Shown: positions 1-8,036 of the stretch, one piece after another
Layout of the letters: each line of letters opens with the position of its first letter
How positions within the stretch are numbered: the first letter of the stretch is position 1
Assembly (NCBI GenBank): GCA_035530195.1
Contig: DATKVG010000076.1
Location: 1 to 43,197 of the forward strand
Source of the DNA: JAPLKX01 sp035530195
Lineage (GTDB): Bacteria; Hydrogenedentota; Hydrogenedentia; Hydrogenedentales; SLHB01
Direction of reading: 5' to 3'
Length of the DNA stretch: 43,197 bases
Notes under the pieces: generated by a model
Told to the model about the DNA's origin: nothing
What the model saw: the letters and a program-made list of their open reading frames with translations, nothing else
The model's database searches: none
Program-made: the position numbers and the translations under genes

Positions 1-72
1 TTGTGGTGCGGGCGTCCCGCCTGCACTTAGGTCGATATAACGAAGTGTGCAGGCGAGACGCCCGCACCACAA
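1..72. repeat. Hairpin-forming dispersed repeat (REP/MITE-like)
   Basis: Bases 1-28 and 43-72 are near-perfect reverse complements (one mismatch and a 2-nt insertion), separated by about 14 nt, so the whole element can fold into one hairpin. The right arm recurs almost unchanged at 33491-33516. It lies 28 nt past the stop of the minus-strand hydrolase gene. It encodes no protein. It resembles a non-autonomous palindromic element; the left boundary could extend beyond the window. Confidence 0.8.
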
Positions 73-100
73 CTTGCCGCCGGTGTAATTTCGGTTCCAA

Positions 101-640
101 TTACTTAATCAGCGGCAGGAGCCGCTTGAACTCCGGTGTCCCCGCCGCTCCAAGCAACTCGAAAATCACCATCTCGACCGTTACCAACTTAGCTCCGTGC
201 ACCTGCATCCGCGCCAGCCCCACCCGGTGGTCCATTTTCGTGCGCGAACCCGTGGCATCCGCCGCAACAAAACACGAGTAGCCCGTCTCCTGCGCGCGGA
301 GCACCGTCTGCATCACGCATACGTGGCTCTCGATTCCTGCAACGATCAGTTGTGGCCGCCCAAGCGCGCCCGCCGATTCCTCGAACTCCTGGCAACCAAA
401 ACAGCCAAACGCCACTTTCTCGATGGGCAGGAGCCCCTCGAGCGCGTCGGCCACGGCCTTCGTCGTTTTTTTCAGCCCCTTCGGGTACTGCTCGGTCCAC
501 AGGACGGGCAGGCCCAGCTCTCTGCAACACCGGATCAGCTTGACGGCCTGCGGGATAATTGCAGGACCAACCGGGATTGAGGGCAGCAGGCCGTCCTGGA
601 AGTCGATCACGACGAGCGCGGCTTTGGTCTTGTCCAGCAT
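101..640 (-). CDS. Isochorismatase-family cysteine hydrolase
   Basis: A 179-residue cytoplasmic hydrolase of the isochorismatase/nicotinamidase fold. The start at 640 is chosen because GGAG lies 7 nt upstream and the protein then begins MLDKTKAALVVIDFQ, where the VVIDFQD strand carries the family's catalytic Asp. The catalytic Cys is in GIESHVCVMQTVLRA, the classic cis-peptide/Cys segment. A Lys (IEKVAFGCF) sits where the catalytic Lys is expected. Length is normal for the short, YcaC/hydrolase-type subgroup. The substrate cannot be told from sequence. It is not obviously in an operon: the next minus-strand gene upstream ends at 725. Confidence 0.88.
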   Translation of the reverse strand: MLDKTKAALVVIDFQDGLLPSIPVGPAIIPQAVKLIRCCRELGLPVLWTEQYPKGLKKTTKAVADALEGLLPIEKVAFGCFGCQEFEESAGALGRPQLIVAGIESHVCVMQTVLRAQETGYSCFVAADATGSRTKMDHRVGLARMQVHGAKLVTVEMVIFELLGAAGTPEFKRLLPLIK

Positions 641-724
641 TGAAAAGCTCCCGACGGCAATTTGTTTGGAAGCCGCATTATAAGCATCCGGGCGGAGAAC
701 CGGCAAACCGGGAGTACTTACCGC

Positions 725-1474
725 TTAGTCAACGTCGAACTTGGACACGAGCCCTTTTGGCCGGGCGGACTCGGGATAGAGTTGGTCCCATAGCCCTCGG
801 TAGTGTCTGGTCAATTCTCTGCTGTCGGTTTTTATGGCTAAATGGGTACTAAGAACGATGCAACCCAACTGTCCGCCTGAACAGGCCAGATCCATATACT
901 GCGCGGCCACTTCGGGGTCGTCTTCCAACCACGCCAGATACGCGCAGGCCTGCTGCTGCATCACGGGTTGATCCGCATTTCTCAGGTATTCGGTAAAGCA
1001 ACTTCTCGCTTCCGCCCAGTTGCCGCGAAGCAGGTTTGCTTGCCCGCGTTCCCACGACGCACCCGCCCGTATCCCCGCGGCAAGCAGTGCCACGTCCGCG
1101 ATTTCTCCCAGCGGGCTGCTCCCGATGAAGGCGCCAAGTTTTTCCGTCCTGCTCTTGCCGCGCGTGAAGATCTCGCGGCGTTGCGCGTCCGTAGCGGTTC
1201 GGTCAAGCCGGCGGGGAAGACCGGCTGGGGAACTCTGCCGGTTCATGCCCTCTTCGGCAGGCGATTCATAAGACGCTTTGGCCGACGTGGTCGCGCCTTC
1301 GGCGGGACCTTCGGAGTTTTGCTGAGCTTTTGACAGCCAGTCGAGCTCCTGGAGTGTCAGTGGCGGCTGTTGCCGGATCTTTTCCTGGCGCATGCTGCCG
1401 ATTGAACCCAGAACGGCCAGAAGCACCGCGAGGATGGATGCAACGGCAAAACACCCCGCGGCAGCCTTTTTCAT
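725..1474 (-). CDS. Membrane-anchored protein, tandem paralog B
   Basis: A 249-residue protein of unknown function with one N-terminal membrane segment (residues 5-27, after MKKAAAG) and a low-complexity linker rich in Ala, Glu and Ser. The C-terminal helical region (GNWAEARSCFTEYLRNADQPVMQQQACAYLAWLEDDPE) looks like degenerate TPR or Sel1-type helices. It is clearly homologous along its whole length to the upstream gene at 1471-2196. The start overlaps that gene's stop as ATGA, and AGGAG lies 8 nt upstream, so the two are translationally coupled. It is probably an inner-membrane protein with a soluble helical domain outside the cytoplasm. Confidence 0.75.
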   Translation of the reverse strand: MKKAAAGCFAVASILAVLLAVLGSIGSMRQEKIRQQPPLTLQELDWLSKAQQNSEGPAEGATTSAKASYESPAEEGMNRQSSPAGLPRRLDRTATDAQRREIFTRGKSRTEKLGAFIGSSPLGEIADVALLAAGIRAGASWERGQANLLRGNWAEARSCFTEYLRNADQPVMQQQACAYLAWLEDDPEVAAQYMDLACSGGQLGCIVLSTHLAIKTDSRELTRHYRGLWDQLYPESARPKGLVSKFDVD

Positions 1475-2196
1475 CTGTCCGGCTCCTGAGCCTCAGCGCG
1501 GACTCGTTCGAACAGAGCCTGGTAATGTTGTGCCAACACGGTGCTGCCGGTTTGCCATGCCAGGCTCCGGCACAGGGCGATGGGCCAGGCCTGCTCGCCG
1601 GAACTGGCCAGTTCCATGTAGCGGGCGGCCAATTCCGGGTCGTCTTCCAGCCAGGCCAGGCGCCCATGCGCAATCTGCAGCATTACGGGGTCCTTAGATT
1701 TTCTTACAAACTCCGAGTAACAGCTTTTCGCTTCGTCCCATTTGCCTCGCGCCATGTAGCACTCGCCTCGGTTGGCCAACGCGCCTTCCGGTATGCCTAC
1801 GGCCACGCCCAGCGCGTCCACAAATCCGCCCAGTGGGCTGCTGCCAATAACCGCAATAAGCCTGTTGCGTGCGCTCTTGCCGCGCATGAATTGTTCGCGG
1901 CGTTCCTCGTCCGTGGCGGGCCGGTTGAGCCGGCGGGGGAGATCGGCAGGGGGATTTTGCCCGATTGAGCGCGCTTCGGCAGGCGATTGATCAGTTGGGT
2001 TCGGCGGCGTGACCGCGTTCTCGGCAGGCACTTCAGGTTTTTTCAGAGCCTTTGACAACCGGTCGAGTTCTTGGAGTGTCAGCGGGGGCCATTCCCGGAT
2101 TTTTTCCTGGCGTAGCGAGCCTATAGAAGCCAGAATCGCCGCAACCACCGCGATGACGCAAGCAGCAGCGAAACATCCGGCGGCGGCTTTCTTCAT
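1471..2196 (-). CDS. Membrane-anchored protein, tandem paralog A
   Basis: A 241-residue first copy of a tandem duplicate. It opens MKKAAAGCFAAACVIAVVAA, a single membrane anchor, followed by the shared LTLQELDRLSKAL segment, a Pro/Ala-rich linker, a shared RRLxRxATDxxRRExFxRGKS block and a C-terminal pair of TPR-like helices (ARGKWDEAKSCYSEFVRKSKDPVMLQ). AAGGAG lies 8 nt before the ATG. It shares a 4-nt stop/start overlap with its paralog, so they form one operon. I recognise no named family; function is unknown. Confidence 0.75.
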   Translation of the reverse strand: MKKAAAGCFAAACVIAVVAAILASIGSLRQEKIREWPPLTLQELDRLSKALKKPEVPAENAVTPPNPTDQSPAEARSIGQNPPADLPRRLNRPATDEERREQFMRGKSARNRLIAVIGSSPLGGFVDALGVAVGIPEGALANRGECYMARGKWDEAKSCYSEFVRKSKDPVMLQIAHGRLAWLEDDPELAARYMELASSGEQAWPIALCRSLAWQTGSTVLAQHYQALFERVRAEAQEPDR

Positions 2197-2283
2197 GTGC
2201 CCGGCTCCTTGTCTGTCTGAATAAACAACAATGGCATACGTGGTTTGGCGTGATCAATTCTGTTTGTTGTACCGTTGTATCTG

Positions 2284-2319
2284 GTGGACACTGTGGACCG
2301 ACTGGACCAAGTAGACGGA
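2284..2319. repeat. Nonamer tandem array, GTGGACNNN type
   Basis: Four consecutive 9-nt units with consensus GTGGACNNN (units 2 to 4 vary at one or two core positions). The array lies in the intergenic region between the divergent paralog-A and glnB genes. The same unit type recurs at 42260-42295. Confidence 0.75.
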
Positions 2320-2540
2320 GTTATGGAAGCCACATTTTCGTATAGCTATGCGGCCAAAACCTTACGCAATTGTAGGTTTCCTGCGGGAACGCGATGCAAT
2401 GGTCGTGTGAGACTTTTTCGTGGCGCCAATCCAGCCGTTGACAGTATAATCTCTGAGATCGGCCTGTTGTAGGGGTTTTTGGGCGACTGCAGGCCAATAG
2501 GGCCGGGGTCGTGGGTAGGTTTTCATCTTGAGTTTGGTTT

Positions 2541-2556
2541 TGGCACAGCAGTTGCA
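2541..2556 (+). promoter_or_regulatory. Sigma-54 (RpoN) promoter of glnB-glnA
   Basis: TGGCACAGCAGTTGCA matches the -24/-12 consensus TGGCACR-N4-TTGCA exactly, with GG and GC separated by the required 10 nt. Transcription should begin near 2567, about 90 nt before the glnB GTG. RpoN control of glnB/glnA under nitrogen limitation is well established in proteobacteria. I could not identify a convincing NtrC-type enhancer palindrome upstream. Confidence 0.9.
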
Positions 2557-2656
2557 ATAACGCAGCGAAATCAGAGAGGTTTTGCGCGTCAACAGCAGGC
2601 CTTTCTCCGTGGCAGCGCCAGGGGTTGCGGATCAAGACCGAGCGGAGGCCGTATCA

Positions 2657-2998
2657 GTGAAGAAGGTTGAAGCGATTATTAAGCCGTTCAAGCTGGAGGA
2701 AGTGAAGGAAGCTCTTGCGGGTGTGGGCGTCCAAGGCCTTACGGTGACGGAAGTTAAGGGTTTTGGGCGGCAGAAGGGCCACAAGGAGCTATATCGCGGT
2801 GCGGAGTACGTGGTCGAGTTTCTGCCGAAGGTGAAACTCGAGGTGGTGGTGCCGGACGAGAAGCTGAAGGACGTTGTGGAGGCGATCGTGAAGTCGGCTT
2901 CGACGGGGCGTATCGGCGACGGGAAGGTTTTTGTGAGCGCAGTGGAGGATGCGATCCGAATCCGGACGGGTGAATCGGGCGAGATCGTAGTGAGTTGA
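2657..2998 (+). CDS. glnB: Nitrogen regulatory protein P-II
   Basis: A 113-residue P-II signal protein that senses 2-oxoglutarate and ATP/ADP and tunes glutamine synthetase and nitrogen regulators. I use the GTG start at 2657: GGAGG sits 8 nt upstream, and the protein then begins VKKVEAIIKPFKLEEVKEAL at the family's normal N-terminus, giving the usual length. The T-loop reads GHKELYRGAEY with Tyr51 as the uridylylation site at the standard number, and the B-loop is TGRIGDGKVFV. It is followed 46 nt later by glnA and preceded by a sigma-54 promoter, so it is a GlnB-type P-II co-expressed with glnA rather than an amtB-linked GlnK. Confidence 0.96.
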   Translation: MKKVEAIIKPFKLEEVKEALAGVGVQGLTVTEVKGFGRQKGHKELYRGAEYVVEFLPKVKLEVVVPDEKLKDVVEAIVKSASTGRIGDGKVFVSAVEDAIRIRTGESGEIVVS

Positions 2999-3044
2999 TC
3001 GATCTGCGGCGCAGGCAGGCGTGAAAGGTTCAAAGGACACGATT

Positions 3045-4469
3045 ATGAGAAAAGATATGAATCCACAAGACGTGGTGAAGTTTTGCAGGGACAACGGGGT
3101 GAAGTTCGTAGACCTGCGTTTCATGGATTTCCCGGGGCTGATGCAGCATTTCACGGTGCCGGTCGCGGAACTCAAGGAGGACTCGTTCGAAGAAGGTTTC
3201 GGGTTCGACGGGTCGAGCATCCGGGGATGGCAGAGCATCCACGAGAGCGACATGCTGGTGCTTCCGGACCCGCGGACAGCGGTGATGGACCCGTTCTGCG
3301 CGCTGCCAACGCTGATGATGTACTGCAACATACTCGACCCGATCACAAAGGAGCGGTATTCGCGGTGCCCGCGGTGCATTGCCCAGAAGGCGGAGAACTA
3401 CCTGTTGTCGACGGGAATCGCCGACACCGCCTTCTTCGGCCCTGAAGCGGAATTCTTCATTTTTGACGATATCCGGTTCGATCAGACCTCGCATTCGGGC
3501 TATTACTTCATCGACAGCGTGGAGGGCATCTGGAACAGTGGCCGGGATGAGAAACCGAATCTGGGGTACAAGCTGCGGTACAAGGAAGGGTATTTTCCTC
3601 TTCCGCCGGCGGATTCGCAGAACGACTTGCGCGCGGAGATGTGCGACATCATGGCGCAGTGCGGGCTCGAGGTCGAGGCGCACCACCACGAGGTGGCGAC
3701 GGCGGGCCAGGCGGAGATCGACCTTCGGTTCGACTCGTTGACGAACATCACGGACAAGCTGATGCTGTACAAGTATATTGTGAAGAACACGGCGTTGCGC
3801 CACGGGAAGACGGTGACGTTCATGCCCAAACCGCTTTTCCAGGACAACGGGTCGGGCATGCACACCCACCAGAGCCTGTGGAAGAAGGGCAAGAACCTTT
3901 TCGCGGGCGACAAATACGCGGGGATCAGCCAGGAGTGCCTGTGGTACATCGGCGGTCTGCTGAAACACGCGAACGCCCTGGTAGCGCTGACGAACCCGAC
4001 GACAAACTCGTTCAAACGACTGGTGCCCGGCTTCGAGGCGCCAGTGAACCTGGCGTACTCGAGCAGGAACCGGAGCGCGTGCGCGCGCATTCCGATGTAC
4101 TCGCCCAGCCCGAAGGCGAAACGGGTGGAGTGGCGCGTGCCGGACGCGTCGTGCAACCCGTACATGGCGTTTTCGGCGATGCTGATGGCGGGCGTCGACG
4201 GCATCCAGAACAAGATCGACCCGGGCTCGCCGCTCGACAAAGACCTGTACGACCTGCCGCCGGAAGAGAAGGCGATGATCCCGCAGGTGCCCGGGAGCCT
4301 GGCCGAAGCGCTGGACCACCTCGAAAAGGATCACGAGTTCCTGTTGAAAGGGGACGTGTTCACGAGGGACGTGATCGAAACGTGGATCCGGTACAAGCGG
4401 GAAAACGAGGTTCTGGCGGTGAACCTGCGGCCGCACCCCTACGAGTTTTTCCTCTACTACGACATCTGA
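3045..4469 (+). CDS. glnA: Glutamine synthetase, type I
   Basis: A 474-residue dodecameric glutamine synthetase (glutamate + NH3 + ATP to glutamine), the main ammonium-assimilating enzyme. The ATG at 3045 has AAAGGA 7 nt upstream and gives the normal family N-terminus; an in-frame GTG at 3021 is less likely. Visible signatures are the N-terminal GFDGSSIRGW motif, the FFGPEAEFF metal-binding segment, HHEVATAGQAEID, the ATP-site motif FMPKPLFQDNGSGMHTH, and NRSACARIP. The LYDLPPEE segment is the adenylylation-site motif of the GSI-beta subgroup, so covalent control by an adenylyltransferase is expected. It forms an operon with glnB under the sigma-54 promoter. Confidence 0.97.
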   Translation: MRKDMNPQDVVKFCRDNGVKFVDLRFMDFPGLMQHFTVPVAELKEDSFEEGFGFDGSSIRGWQSIHESDMLVLPDPRTAVMDPFCALPTLMMYCNILDPITKERYSRCPRCIAQKAENYLLSTGIADTAFFGPEAEFFIFDDIRFDQTSHSGYYFIDSVEGIWNSGRDEKPNLGYKLRYKEGYFPLPPADSQNDLRAEMCDIMAQCGLEVEAHHHEVATAGQAEIDLRFDSLTNITDKLMLYKYIVKNTALRHGKTVTFMPKPLFQDNGSGMHTHQSLWKKGKNLFAGDKYAGISQECLWYIGGLLKHANALVALTNPTTNSFKRLVPGFEAPVNLAYSSRNRSACARIPMYSPSPKAKRVEWRVPDASCNPYMAFSAMLMAGVDGIQNKIDPGSPLDKDLYDLPPEEKAMIPQVPGSLAEALDHLEKDHEFLLKGDVFTRDVIETWIRYKRENEVLAVNLRPHPYEFFLYYDI

Positions 4470-4489
4470 TTAGAGGCCGGCGAAAACGC

Positions 4490-5587
4490 TCACCGGTTGC
4501 CGCGCCAGAGGTCGATGGGCCGCCGGATGCCTTTGGGGCGAAACGGGAGCGCGACTTTCGCGCCGGTTCCGGCGGAGTAGTAGCCGGCGTAGAGGATTTC
4601 CATCACCATGCGGCCGTCGTTGCCGGTGACGATGGGCTGCTCGAGCCCGCGGACGCACCGGGCGAAATGACGCATTTCCTGCGGGAACCCGTAGTTCCAG
4701 AGTTCCTCGTAGACGGGATAAGTCCATCCTTTTGTGGAGGGCGCCTTTTCGACGGCGTACCCGTAGCCGTACTCGCTGTAGGTGGGAAGGGCGTTGCCCA
4801 TGTGGAGGTCGGCGTAAGTGAGGCCGCCTTCGCCGTAGATTTCGGCCCGGTCGTGCATACCGCCGCGTCGCGCCCAACTGTTCTCGACGATGCCGACGGC
4901 GTTGTTCTCGAACTCGATGATGCAGATGGAGTCATCCTCGCCCTGTGTTTTGTCGGCGTGGACGTACGTGCCCATCTGGCAGAACACGCTGCGGATCGCC
5001 GGCCGCCCGAGGAACCACCAACAGAACAGCGCGCCGTGGCACCCCATGTCCATAAACACGCCGCCGCCGGATCGCTCGACGTCCCAGAACCAGTCGGCGT
5101 GGGGACCGAAATGTTTCTCGGCCTGTTTGACCATGTAGAGTCTGCCGAACGCACCCTGGTCGGCCATTTCTTTGGCCTTGACGTATTTGGGCGTGAACAT
5201 GAGTTCTTCGGCGTACAGGAGCAGGACGCCTTCGCGCTCGCACACGTCGATCATGGCGGCCGCCTCTTCCAGCGTCATACAGAGCGGCTTCTCGCAAACG
5301 ATATGTTTGCCGGCGCGTGCGGCGTCGGCGGTGATTTGGGCATGGAGGTAGTTGGGCGCGGCGATCGTGACCATTTCGATTTCAGGGATGGCGAGGAGGT
5401 CGGCGTAGTTGGTGAACGCGCGCGGAATTTGATGCTGCTTGGCGAATGCGTCGGCATGGCCGGGCGACGGCGACGCGACGGCGGCAATCTCAACCTCGCC
5501 GTGGAGCATGCGCATCGAGTGCGCGTGGATGTCCGCCTCGAAACCGGACCCGATAATGCCTACTTTGACGGCGTCAGTGTTGGCCAT
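4490..5587 (-). CDS. Gfo/Idh/MocA family oxidoreductase
   Basis: A 365-residue NAD(P)-dependent sugar or inositol-type dehydrogenase. The start at 5587 gives MANTDAVKVGIIGSGFEADI, placing the Rossmann GxGxxA-like motif at the N-terminus; GGAAG lies upstream. The family's EKP motif is in HIVCEKPLCMTLEEAAAMI, and the C-terminal alpha/beta domain carries GGGVFMDMGCHGALFCWWF, with the expected Asp/His region. It converges on glnA, with only about 20 bp between the stops. The upstream gene on the same strand (5614-6132) ends 26 nt before this start, so they may be cotranscribed. Substrate unknown. Confidence 0.93.
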   Translation of the reverse strand: MANTDAVKVGIIGSGFEADIHAHSMRMLHGEVEIAAVASPSPGHADAFAKQHQIPRAFTNYADLLAIPEIEMVTIAAPNYLHAQITADAARAGKHIVCEKPLCMTLEEAAAMIDVCEREGVLLLYAEELMFTPKYVKAKEMADQGAFGRLYMVKQAEKHFGPHADWFWDVERSGGGVFMDMGCHGALFCWWFLGRPAIRSVFCQMGTYVHADKTQGEDDSICIIEFENNAVGIVENSWARRGGMHDRAEIYGEGGLTYADLHMGNALPTYSEYGYGYAVEKAPSTKGWTYPVYEELWNYGFPQEMRHFARCVRGLEQPIVTGNDGRMVMEILYAGYYSAGTGAKVALPFRPKGIRRPIDLWRGNR

Positions 5588-5613
5588 GCCACGCTTCCTT
5601 CCTTGAGGTGCCA

Positions 5614-6132
5614 TTAACTACGAGTGCTCCCTTGGCGGGCACTAATAAACCGGACATTATTTTTAGCAAAGTCGATTGCAGCCTGACCGTGCTGCCCGGG
5701 AAGGTGCCGGCTGAGTTTTATGCTATCGTCACCAAAATACGCCTTGATTTCCCCAGCAAAGTCGGGAGCCGTAACAAACAAATAACACCCATCCACAACG
5801 TGGCAATAAAGGGTATTCATGCGGATGTACATCCCGCTATTTCGGATCGCTATTCCGCTGTCAATAAGCACTGGTAGATACTCGTGCAAGGACGTTCTTG
5901 CCAACTGAGCTTCTTCGACAGAATCTCGTAGAAACAACAGGCGCATCGCGGTTCGAAGCTCAAATGGCAATAGTGAGCGAACCTCTTTGACAAAACCGTA
6001 GCAATTTTGCTGGGCGTAAGGCATATTGCCTATGGAATAGATGCAGTCTGCATAACCGATATGGTCTAAATACCGTCCGAAACTACACCACTGGGACTCA
6101 TGCGATTCCGGCGAAGCCACAATGCTTGACAT
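5614..6132 (-). CDS. Methyltransferase-like N-terminal domain protein lacking SAM domain
   Basis: A 172-residue protein. The ATG at 6132 has GGGGAG 8 nt upstream. The segment LPFELRTAMRLLFLRDSVEEAQL, then EYLPVLIDSGIAIRN, then GCYLFVTAPDF and finally KAYFGDDSIKLSRHL, follows the layout of the N-terminal substrate domain found before the SAM-binding core in some PrmC/HemK-like methyltransferases, where a G-DS segment directly precedes the VLDLGTG motif. Here the protein stops about 30 residues later, with no SAM motif. It is therefore either a truncated gene or a stand-alone domain. It lies 28 nt downstream of the membrane-protein gene at 6161-7327. The family match is by eye only. Confidence 0.5.
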   Translation of the reverse strand: MSSIVASPESHESQWCSFGRYLDHIGYADCIYSIGNMPYAQQNCYGFVKEVRSLLPFELRTAMRLLFLRDSVEEAQLARTSLHEYLPVLIDSGIAIRNSGMYIRMNTLYCHVVDGCYLFVTAPDFAGEIKAYFGDDSIKLSRHLPGQHGQAAIDFAKNNVRFISARQGSTRS

Positions 6133-6160
6133 CGAGTCATCTCCCCTTGTTGCTGAGTAG

Positions 6161-7327
6161 TTACAGAACGCTATCCAAAATAAACAAGAACAACAAGGAC
6201 AACGGTGTAGCCACCGCAAAGACAGCAATAAAGTGACCAACCCACGTTATCCGCCAGGCCTCTTTCCTGGCCATGTTTACGGTCACCCCTCCCCCCAAGA
6301 GCTTCCTCACGCCTAATGCCGGATCGTTCGGATTGTAGTAGAATATGTCCCACTTCCAATAATGCCTGTCATTGCGTTCGCGGATTAGGTCCTCTTCTCT
6401 TCTGTAGGTTATCGGCCCGAGTTCTGTGGCCGTTTTCTTTCTCGAAAGGAGGACAAGAATAACGAGCGTGACAAACACTGTCATCGCTACCAGACCGAGC
6501 ATGAAACGCGCTACAGACGGCTCCGCTGATTTGAGCGGAACCCACGTGGAGCGCAAAACCATTGGTACAAATATGAGTACATTCGCGATTAACGCGAGCA
6601 ATTCAACAATTCGAAAACGCTCCGACGTCCTGTTCTGGGCAAATATCCGGGACTTAATGCTGTTGAGTATCCCTAAGAGAACCGTCGTTGATACAGTCGC
6701 AAGAATCAGCACCCAATATGCCGCCAGGAATGATTTGTCTGCCCACCGCGTAACCTCGACGGAAGCTGACCATTGTATTGGATAACGTTGTGGAATGCTG
6801 CCCCATTTCAGGGCGAGATACGCGCCACACATAATGAACAGAACATATTGTCCCACCGCCAACGCTTTAGAGCACGGCAACGACGTCTGCGCAACACGCA
6901 AAGAGCGTACACCTCGTGGATAAGGCTCACAATCAGCGCCATCTTCCACATTATAACGGCCTGCTGCCTTACGACTTAAATGCATAGCCCCATCAAAAAA
7001 GACTCCCTGGACAATATACGCCAGGACAAATGCAATTAAGACAGGCTTCGTGACCAAGTCTCTCGTCCCTGGCTCATGAACTAACCAGAACAAGGCTACA
7101 AGAATCACGATCGCCAGTACGGTACCCACCATGTCAAGACGCCGGAGTCTGTCAAGGATTCTTTCTCCCTCGGCCGTAGTAGTAAAACCGGGCGGCACAC
7201 GCAATTCGAAAAGACACGCTACAGACAAAGCCTTTGACATCAGCCGCAGTAGATAGTAGTTGAAAACGAGTGTAAGCAAGACGCTCACACATATTGCACT
7301 TTCAAGGCCTACCACCTCATGATACAT
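6161..7327 (-). CDS. DUF1648/DUF5808-type integral membrane protein (SdpI-like)
   Basis: A 388-residue polytopic membrane protein. The ATG at 7327 has AGGAG 5 nt upstream. Hydrophobic segments begin near residues 8, 68, 95, 155, 200, 240, 275 and at the C-terminus. The stretch IPQRYPIQWSASVEVTRWADK resembles the DUF1648 signature (PxxxPxHWNxxGxxDRWxxK) known from SdpI-type immunity proteins and related permease-like proteins. The later KWDIFYYNPNDPALGVRKLLGGG matches the DUF5808 motif (FYYNPDDPRL). A short extra-membrane segment follows. The downstream gene is 28 nt away and probably cotranscribed. Role unknown; SdpI relatives confer resistance to secreted toxins, but that is only an analogy here. 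Confidence 0.7.
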   Translation of the reverse strand: MYHEVVGLESAICVSVLLTLVFNYYLLRLMSKALSVACLFELRVPPGFTTTAEGERILDRLRRLDMVGTVLAIVILVALFWLVHEPGTRDLVTKPVLIAFVLAYIVQGVFFDGAMHLSRKAAGRYNVEDGADCEPYPRGVRSLRVAQTSLPCSKALAVGQYVLFIMCGAYLALKWGSIPQRYPIQWSASVEVTRWADKSFLAAYWVLILATVSTTVLLGILNSIKSRIFAQNRTSERFRIVELLALIANVLIFVPMVLRSTWVPLKSAEPSVARFMLGLVAMTVFVTLVILVLLSRKKTATELGPITYRREEDLIRERNDRHYWKWDIFYYNPNDPALGVRKLLGGGVTVNMARKEAWRITWVGHFIAVFAVATPLSLLFLFILDSVL

Positions 7328-7679
7328 GATGTCTCCTTTTACTATTGGTTGGACAAGCCAATGCAAATCACAAGGTAAAGCACACGCATGTCCTTTCAGT
7401 CCAAGGGCACTGTATCTTCTACCGCGGCATTGCAGCCAGTGTCGCTTCGTACAAACTGCAGAAACAGCGCGTAGCCGCTTGACCGCCCGCGGGACATCCT
7501 GACCCACATGTGGTCATGCAGCCGTCAGTTGCGGCCACCTTTCCGGTTCCACCACCCATGCCTGCAGTTTACACCGTAGTGCATTAGGCATCACCGCCAC
7601 TCCAACAGCTCCAGATGGGCGCCGACAGATAACTAGACACTACAACAATATACGCGGCAGTTGCCAATCGCGCAACGCG
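7328..7679. other. Intergenic region without recognised gene
   Basis: About 350 bp upstream of the minus-strand membrane-protein gene and downstream of the ABC fragment. Apart from the ribosome-binding site of the gene at 7327 and a short TTGG/CCAA inverted repeat near 7351, I see no gene, clear promoter or repeat. Confidence 0.5.
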
Positions 7680-7960
7680 TCAACATCCAAGCGTCCCATT
7701 CTGGATGTCAACAGCAATTCCTGCTTTGGGAAAGGTGTCTTGTCGGTGATCAACAAACAGGAACATGGTCATTCCCTTCAAATGAGCGTAAATCTGCTCC
7801 ATAATCAGCGAGACGTGCTGTTCCGGAAGCGATGACAGTGCCTCATCCAGAGCTAGGACTGCTGGTTTACGCAGGAGTGCTTTCGTCAGTGCAAGCCTTT
7901 GCTGCTCGCCACGAGAAAGGTTGGAACCACCGGAAACAATCATCATTGCTGTGCAGGATG
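7680..7960 (-). pseudogene. ABC transporter ATPase, C-terminal remnant
   Basis: The minus-strand frame reads VSGGSNLSRGEQQRLALTKA, which is the ABC signature motif, then PAVLALDEALSSL (Walker B and D-loop) and FLFVDHR (H-loop), and ends at TLGC. The Walker A, Q-loop and N-terminal half of the nucleotide-binding domain are absent: upstream sequence runs into the nonamer array and the next gene's stop within 75 nt. Without Walker A it cannot be a working ATPase. The conserved motifs and lack of internal stops imply a recent deletion or recombination that removed the front of the gene. Confidence 0.75.
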
Positions 7961-8000
7961 ATGCCACGGAGAAAACGCAAAATAAAGGTGGCATTTGAAT

Positions 8001-8036
8001 GTCGTAATCGTCTCAATCGTCCCAATGGTCCCAATT
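8001..8036. repeat. Nonamer tandem array ending in the stop of the GH127-like gene
   Basis: Four 9-nt units of type GTCYCAATN; on the minus strand they read NATTGGGAC, so each carries a GGAC-like core. The last unit runs into the TAA stop (8035-8037) of the GH127-like gene. Confidence 0.7.

Larger units (their letters stand above)
2197..2656. other. Intergenic region upstream of glnB
   Basis: 460 bp without a credible gene. It holds the nonamer array at 2284-2319, the sigma-54 promoter at 2541-2556 and an isolated TATAAT at 2445-2450 with no well-spaced -35. Open frames here have no ribosome-binding site or recognisable homology. Confidence 0.7.

Noticed and set aside
2440..2450. TTGACA next to TATAAT upstream of glnB
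   Set aside because: Only one base separates the two boxes, and no other -35 is correctly spaced, so it is not a sigma-70 promoter as it stands.
3030..4436. Long minus-strand frame opposite glnA
   Set aside because: It is antisense to an unmistakable glutamine synthetase and rich in Arg/His, the usual result of reading high-GC codons backwards. The same applies to the long frames opposite priA, DUF4838 and the fusion gene.
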